Program-made: the position numbers and the translations under genes | Shown here: positions 60,701-64,000 of the stretch, piece after piece | How the letters are laid out: each line of letters starts with the position of its first letter | Numbering within the stretch: the stretch's first letter is position 1 | The notes under the pieces: model-generated | Told to the model about the DNA's origin: nothing | Databases searched by the model: none | The model's input: only the letters and a program-made list of their open reading frames with translations | Source of the DNA: JADFDG01 sp965232985 | Lineage (GTDB): Bacteria; Pseudomonadota; Gammaproteobacteria; Pseudomonadales; JADFDG01 | Assembly (NCBI GenBank): GCA_965232985.1 | Contig: CBDDRC010000042.1 | Location: 1 to 64,000, forward strand | Length of the DNA: 64,000 nucleotides | Reading direction: 5' to 3'

Positions 60701-60819
60701 TGAAACAGGATATTTACGACGAGTGGGTCAAGAAGAGTTTCAATGCGCTCGCGATACTGCAGCCGGGTCGCTATGGCAAAAAAGAACAGGCTGAAGACTA
60801 TGTCGACATCATTTATTGA
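57769..60819 (+). CDS. Large TPR outer-membrane lipoprotein of the Agl/Glt-like cluster
   Basis: The 1016-residue precursor has a lipoprotein signal ending LLVTGC (lipobox about residues 22-25). The mature protein is almost entirely helical, with many TPR-like units, for example YYLLAKAYDIAGKHDESIAT, LEAQFRLGESYFSDGEFDLA and YRALGEVYVKQQRYADAADT. The residue after Cys is Ala, consistent with outer-membrane sorting. It is the largest component of the cluster and likely bridges other subunits in the periplasm. Confidence 0.86.
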   Translation: MRAAKSQSPLRLLALALAALLVTGCASSPEGKPAAGKSNPSDAVQSPQSRYASQTLADLESVEVDIQQGEIDQASIEGALESYKQAVQLFNDPEKQVDSLRRMADLTMAATTEQEGLSLEEKPRVPAALSEEQEVKLDKDIDSMLFQSFMQGAKDAKTQEEMYRMLDLAGGIVPELEGSELAANYETAILLYQSVIKSSKNPQEQAEAYYLLAKAYDIAGKHDESIATLKELGRRYPNSTFYLEAQFRLGESYFSDGEFDLAGMAYGEVIRAGNTTNFYEQSIYKRGWSQYKVSDFEKALVDFFTLIDLLSAQAPDAKDADRNARLLDDTFRVASMSFNNLDGAKSVTAWFTKNGHKPYEDRIYRALGEVYVKQQRYADAADTFDSYVGLYPNSNLAPALSSSAIKSLQDGGFPTQVLPAKEKFVASYGINSKYWKDHEQQRAEYLPLLKSHILDLAKYYHATAQKAQAAETFIIASNWYRQLLQTDPTDANAAAVNQLYAEALFSGKEFAKAAQEFEHTAYTYPGYDKASEAAYFSLLAYQALSEEIKSDAKQERQYKQLLDRKIDAGMKFARTFPAHEKAARVLQSIIEDQLAKKDVAGAVSTAGLLVSLNPAPPPDMQRYGWETIANGEFDLGRYKVAEFAYGKALAFNNLKPEERQTYSNQLAASIYKQGEQLVAQGKELEGANEYMRVGTVVADASIRASAEFDAATIYLKKEQFALAIPVLEAFRVRFPQNTLTETIPDKLAVAYEKTGNWAGAARELETIHDANLKSQPELARAALWQAAEFNEKIADETAVVRLYNKYVAENPTPLEPRMEAQYRLLKIYEKHGDAKSRDVLLAALSSGAKTAGAAATPRTNYLGAFASFTIAEPVFQRFTDFKLKTPLKVSLGEKRKLMQQALDAYTTTAKLGVAEYASAAQFRTAEVYRILAADLMTSERPRGLGELDMEQYDLLLEEQALPFEDKAIELYTQTANLVKQDIYDEWVKKSFNALAILQPGRYGKKEQAEDYVDIIY

Positions 60820-60826
60820 CCACGCC

Positions 60827-61597
60827 ATGCCTCATCGGCTGCTGGCTGTGTTGCTGGCTGTGCTGCTGGCTGTGCTGCTGGCTGGCTGTGCCGGGGCACC
60901 CAAACAACAGGTTACCGTCGATAACGTCAATGTGATCAAGCCGGTACGGGCGACGGCCGCCGCAGTGGCCCCCACTACCAGCGATGCAACACATGTCACC
61001 ACCGTGGCGGCAAGCCCACAGGCACAAGCGGCCGCGCAACAGGCTGCTGGCGACTACTTTGCCGGCATCCAGATGATGAAGGCCGGAAAGCTTGACGATG
61101 CCTTGATGGTTTTCCAGCAGATGGCCACTCAGCACCCGATGCTTTCCGGACCCTTGGTCAACCAGGGGTTGATCTACCTTCGCCAGGAAAAATGGATCGA
61201 TGCACTGGCGATTCTCGATCAGGCACTGAAGATAAACCCGCAGAATCCGTTTGCATGGAACCAGCGCGGCGTTGCCTTCCGCGCGCAGGGCAAATTCAAG
61301 GACGCACGCGCAGCCTACGAAAAAGCGCTCGCCATCGACCCACAATATGCCAAAGCCCACTTCAATCTCGGCGTCCTGGCGGATCTCTACCTGCAGGATC
61401 TGCAACTGGCCCTGTTGCACTATGAACGCTACCAATCGCTGCAACGCAAACCCGATCAGGCCGTTGGCACCTGGATCGCCGACCTGCGCAACCGCCTCGG
61501 TATCGCGACGCCCACACCGATCGCGCCGGCCGCAAACACATCCCCCGCTGATAATGCAGCGCCCAACAGCACCGCTGCGCCAGACAAGGCAGGATGA
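60827..61597 (+). CDS. TPR lipoprotein of the Agl/Glt-like cluster
   Basis: With ATG 60827 the product has 256 residues and begins MPHRLLAVLLAVLLAVLLAG, with lipobox LAGC. The signal contains three in-frame copies of LAVL made by a 12-bp tandem repeat. Three or four TPR units follow (about 75-200), including MKAGKLDDALMVFQQMATQH and AWNQRGVAFRAQGKFKDARA. The tail is Pro/Ala/Thr-rich. A start at 60800 overlapping the previous gene is also possible and has AGG at a better distance. It overlaps the next gene by 4 bp. Confidence 0.85.
   Translation: MPHRLLAVLLAVLLAVLLAGCAGAPKQQVTVDNVNVIKPVRATAAAVAPTTSDATHVTTVAASPQAQAAAQQAAGDYFAGIQMMKAGKLDDALMVFQQMATQHPMLSGPLVNQGLIYLRQEKWIDALAILDQALKINPQNPFAWNQRGVAFRAQGKFKDARAAYEKALAIDPQYAKAHFNLGVLADLYLQDLQLALLHYERYQSLQRKPDQAVGTWIADLRNRLGIATPTPIAPAANTSPADNAAPNSTAAPDKAG
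60841..60884 (+). repeat. 12-bp tandem repeat in a lipoprotein signal peptide
   Basis: GCTGGCTGTGTT is followed by two exact copies of GCTGGCTGTGCT and by a partial fourth copy, GCTGGCTG. The period of 12 keeps the reading frame, so gain or loss of a unit changes only the length of the hydrophobic core by four residues (LAVL). Confidence 0.85.
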
Positions 61598-62001
61598 ACG
61601 ACATGTTGCCCAGCCACGTCACCCTCACGATAATTCTGGTGCTGACCACTGCCATCGCTTTTGCAGCCGATCCGTCGCCGGCCGAACCACAACAAACGCA
61701 AGCGCCTGCTGCTGCCAAACCAACGACAAAGGCATCCGCATTTGCTGCAGCGGCGAATGCCGCCGCGACCAAACCAGTTGCAGCACCAGCCACCGACAGC
61801 GAACTGGTAACCAACGTCATTGGCTCCCAGGAAGCGCCGACGATCATGAACGTCGTGCCATGGAAGGACAAGGAAGTGAAACTGGAAAAGAAGTCGCCCA
61901 CCACGAACATCCTCAACCAGGTACTGCAACCGCTCGACCGGGATGTGCTGCGCCGCGAAGTGCAGTATTTTCGCAGCTTGCAGGATCAGAAAATCCAGTG
62001 A
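61594..62001 (+). CDS. Small secreted protein of the Agl/Glt-like cluster
   Basis: The 135-residue precursor begins MNDMLPSHVTLTIILVLTTA with cleavage likely after IAFA. An Ala/Pro/Lys-rich linker (about 25-65) leads to a conserved-looking C-terminal block: NVVPWKDKEVKLEKKSPTTN and PLDRDVLRREVQYFRSL. I recognise no domain. The linker would let the C-terminal block reach across the periplasm. It is coupled to the TPR lipoprotein by an ATGA overlap. Confidence 0.78.
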   Translation: MNDMLPSHVTLTIILVLTTAIAFAADPSPAEPQQTQAPAAAKPTTKASAFAAAANAAATKPVAAPATDSELVTNVIGSQEAPTIMNVVPWKDKEVKLEKKSPTTNILNQVLQPLDRDVLRREVQYFRSLQDQKIQ

Positions 62002-62060
62002 TCTCGCGTTGACCCGTAAACCCGCCAATCATCCATCCCGATCCACACAGGAGCAACCCA

Positions 62061-62723
62061 ATGGCAACCGCGAACGAACCAGGCCTGATCATGACCAGCA
62101 TTGAGTTTTTCCAGGTCGGCGGCTTCTGGATGTACCCGATCCTGCTGACCCTTATCGCCGGTGTTTTCATCGGCTTTGAGCGTTACTTCTTCCTGGCCGG
62201 ACTTGCGAACCGCAACGGCAAGATCTGGAGCGAGCTGTACCCGATCATGACCAAAGGCAACTTCAAACAGGCGCTCGAAACTGCCAAGAACTCGAACAGT
62301 TTCATGGGCAATATCATTGCTGCCGGCCTGACGCGCGCTGCCAACGCACGTCGCACCGAAGATATTGAGCTGGCGATGGAAGAAGCGCTGATGGAAGTGC
62401 TGCCGCGTATCGAGAAGCGAACCCACTACCTGTCTACGCTCGCCAACGTTGCCGTCCTGCTCGGCCTGCTCGGCACGATTATCGGCCTGATCCACGCGTT
62501 CACCGCCGTAGCCAGTGCCGACCCGTCCGAAAAAGCCAACATGCTGTCGGCAGCCGTCGGCGAGGCCATGAACTGTACGGCGTTTGGTCTCGTCACCGCG
62601 ATTCCGCTGCTGGTGGTGTTCTCCTTCCTGCAGTCCAAGGCCGGTGAAACGGTGGCGAGTTTTGAAGCCGCATCCGTGAAGTGTCTGAACGTTATCCGCC
62701 AGATCAGCTCCCGCACCGAGTAA
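62061..62723 (+). CDS. MotA/TolQ/ExbB-family proton channel protein (AglR-like)
   Basis: The 220-residue inner-membrane protein has three transmembrane helices (about 22-42, 125-150, 165-190). The conserved block is LANVAVLLGLLGTIIGLIHA and MNCTAFGLVTAIPLLVVF, including the Thr residues that line the channel in this family. AGGAG lies 5 nt upstream. It should form the pentameric ring that, with the two ExbD-like proteins encoded next, converts proton flow into mechanical work. Confidence 0.93.
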   Translation: MATANEPGLIMTSIEFFQVGGFWMYPILLTLIAGVFIGFERYFFLAGLANRNGKIWSELYPIMTKGNFKQALETAKNSNSFMGNIIAAGLTRAANARRTEDIELAMEEALMEVLPRIEKRTHYLSTLANVAVLLGLLGTIIGLIHAFTAVASADPSEKANMLSAAVGEAMNCTAFGLVTAIPLLVVFSFLQSKAGETVASFEAASVKCLNVIRQISSRTE

Positions 62724-62751
62724 TCCCTCAGACCGAACGCCAGGAGTCGTT

Positions 62752-63285
62752 ATGAGGGCAAAAAAGCCTCGTGAAATGGAGGCCGATCTCGACATGACCA
62801 CTTTCATCAATTTGATGGTGGTTTTGCTCGCGTTCCTGCTGGTCAGCGCCGTGTTCACCGAAGTCACCCGACTCGATGTGAATCTCCCTGCAGCAGGTGA
62901 CGGTCAATCGGCCGACGACAAAAAACCGCCGCTGGTACTGGAAGTCACCTTCTATAAGGATCGGATCCTCGTCGCGAACCAGACGACCGGTCCATTGATG
63001 GTTTTCCCGGTATTGGCGAGCGGCCTCGATTACAAGGGTCTTAAGGATTACCTGATCGGGCTCAAGGACAAATACCCGGCCGTGACCGAAGTATCCGTGC
63101 TGTTGGAGCCGGACACCCCCTATGAAGTGCTGATCAGTGGCATGGATGCGGTGCGTTACAAACCAAAAATGGTCAACGGCAAACAAATCAAGGCTGCCCT
63201 GTTCCCCGACATCAGTATCGGTGATGCGATGCCCGAGTCCGTCTCGGCGCCGGTTACCGAACCGGTAACGGAAGGTGCGCAATGA
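62752..63285 (+). CDS. ExbD/TolR-family protein with Asn at the proton-Asp position (AglS/AglQ-like)
   Basis: The 177-residue protein has one transmembrane helix (about 17-37) and a periplasmic ExbD fold. The stretch TTFINLMVVLLAFLLVSAVF aligns with E. coli ExbD TPFIDVMLVLL, placing Asn20 where the proton-carrying Asp25 normally is. The codon at 62809-62811 is AAT. Acidic residues Glu10, Asp12 and Asp14 sit just before the membrane. The end of the first segment, DVNLPA, is typical. It overlaps the next ExbD-like gene by 4 bp. Confidence 0.9.
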   Translation: MRAKKPREMEADLDMTTFINLMVVLLAFLLVSAVFTEVTRLDVNLPAAGDGQSADDKKPPLVLEVTFYKDRILVANQTTGPLMVFPVLASGLDYKGLKDYLIGLKDKYPAVTEVSVLLEPDTPYEVLISGMDAVRYKPKMVNGKQIKAALFPDISIGDAMPESVSAPVTEPVTEGAQ

Positions 63286-63785
63286 AGAAGACCGCTCGCG
63301 CCAAGCGCATGGAACGCCGCCACAAATTCCTGAGGCCGGCGACCATCCAGCTCACCTCGCTGATCGACATTTTGACCGTACTGGTATTCTTCCTGCTGGT
63401 GAACCAGCAGAACGTGACCCAGATCCCGGGCAGCGAAGATCTGCAGTTGCCACGTTCAACGTCGGATCAGATGCCGGGCGAATCGCTCGCTATCATGATC
63501 ACCAAAGATTCCATCCTTGTGCAGGGCGTGAAGGTCGCTGATATTGCAGCCATCGCAGCCTCCGCTGAAACGACTATCCCGAGTCTGGCCCAGGAGCTCC
63601 AGTACCGCGCATCGAAGACTGCACCGAAGATCAATGAGCAGGGTTTCCCCGAGCGCGAGATCATGATCATCGGCGACAAGGGGATTCCTTATACCCTGCT
63701 GCGCAAGATCATGGCCACGTGCAGCGAGAACGACTACTCGAAGATCTCGTTTGCGGTGTTGCGCCGGAAGGAGGATGCGTCATGA
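63282..63785 (+). CDS. Second ExbD/TolR-family protein with the conserved Asp (AglQ/AglS-like)
   Basis: The 167-residue protein has a basic N-terminus (KKTARAKRMERRHKF) and one transmembrane helix (about 22-42). TSLIDILTVLVFFLLV keeps the conserved Asp at residue 29, the position of ExbD Asp25. The periplasmic domain contains GESLAIMITKDSILVQG and REIMIIGDKGIPYTLLRKIM. Together with the preceding paralogue it would form a heteromeric rotor-stator unit with the TolQ-like ring. It overlaps the following gene by 4 bp. Confidence 0.92.
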   Translation: MKKTARAKRMERRHKFLRPATIQLTSLIDILTVLVFFLLVNQQNVTQIPGSEDLQLPRSTSDQMPGESLAIMITKDSILVQGVKVADIAAIAASAETTIPSLAQELQYRASKTAPKINEQGFPEREIMIIGDKGIPYTLLRKIMATCSENDYSKISFAVLRRKEDAS

Positions 63786-64000
63786 CGGCAAAACCATTTG
63801 CCGGCATCAGTCCGACCGACTATCTCGCCAGCGCGTACCTTGCCTGGGACAGCATCGGCGGCGACCGTAACCGCAACCGCTGGCTGGCCCTGCTGGCCCT
63901 GCTCATTACTCTCTCGCTGTCGGTCTTGATGACCCGCGTCGAAGTTCCCAAGGTTGATCGGGCAACAGCTGAAAAGGTACCGGAGCGGCTGGCCCGACTG
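63782..64000 (+). CDS. N-terminus of a TonB/AgmX-like transducer (partial)
   Basis: Seventy-three codons are visible before the window ends. A cytoplasmic N-terminus (MTAKPFAGISPTDYLASAYL) is followed by one transmembrane helix (about 34-50, WLALLALLITLSLSVLM) and the start of a charged periplasmic region (VEVPKVDRATAEKVPERLAR). This bitopic layout right after the ExbD-like genes is that of TonB, TolA or AgmX/GltG-type energy transducers. The diagnostic C-terminal domain lies outside the window. Confidence 0.7.
   Translation, partial: MTAKPFAGISPTDYLASAYLAWDSIGGDRNRNRWLALLALLITLSLSVLMTRVEVPKVDRATAEKVPERLARL

Overview
The window is high-GC chromosomal DNA of a gammaproteobacterium that I cannot place to genus. 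The evidence is gene order: nlpD-pcm-surE-truD-ispF-ispD-ftsB-eno-kdsA-pyrG-tilS, then gyrA-serC-pheA-hisC-tyrA/aroA-cmk-rpsA-ihfB-lapA-lapB-pyrF with a fused TyrA-AroA, then mtaD-ubiG-mupP-yciK, then trpS-scpA-scpB-rluB. These are pseudomonad-like blocks. Housekeeping genes are tightly packed with many 4-bp ATGA overlaps. Layout: (1) 1-521 holds the right end of an IS21-family element and a gene-free stretch downstream of nlpD. (2) 522-10854, all on the minus strand, is the nlpD-to-tilS block (cell wall, protein repair, tRNA modification, isoprenoids, cell division, glycolysis, KDO and CTP synthesis). (3) 10980-16382 is an accessory hotspot: ppnP, an attC-like site, a parDE module whose toxin gene has an internal deletion, two IS3-family fragments, a CHASE2-Ser/Thr kinase whose stop codon lies in an IS inverted repeat, an intact FitAB/VapBC-type module, a second attC-like site, and an intact MazEF/PemIK-type module. 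It looks like decayed integron-cassette DNA that was later rearranged by insertion sequences. (4) 16381-21190 holds a DUF3467 protein, outer-membrane phospholipase A, a DODA-type dioxygenase, a Kv-like channel with a zinc ribbon, and an M61 peptidase. (5) 21210-34381 is the gyrA-to-pyrF block on the minus strand: DNA gyrase, serine and aromatic amino acid synthesis, CMP kinase, ribosomal protein S1, IHF and LPS-assembly control. (6) 34642-45164 holds mtaD-ubiG-mupP-yciK, the rluB-scpBA-trpS block, tRNA-Gly, tRNA-Glu, msrB and alaA. (7) 45146-50186 is a TetR/periplasmic adaptor/RND efflux operon. (8) 50302-55028 holds a methyltransferase, htpX, a NAD-kinase-like protein, a small PA1571-type protein and pdxB. 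(9) 55249-64000, running off the right edge, is the most interesting part: nine plus-strand genes, nearly all translationally coupled, encoding a secreted protein, a large periplasmic TPR/coiled-coil protein, two TPR lipoproteins, a small secreted protein, one TolQ/ExbB/AglR-type motor subunit, two different TolR/ExbD-type subunits and the start of a TonB/AgmX-like transducer. This matches the architecture of the AglRQS-Glt envelope machines of myxobacteria more than an ordinary TonB or Tol system. One of the two ExbD-like subunits carries Asn where the family has its proton-carrying Asp.
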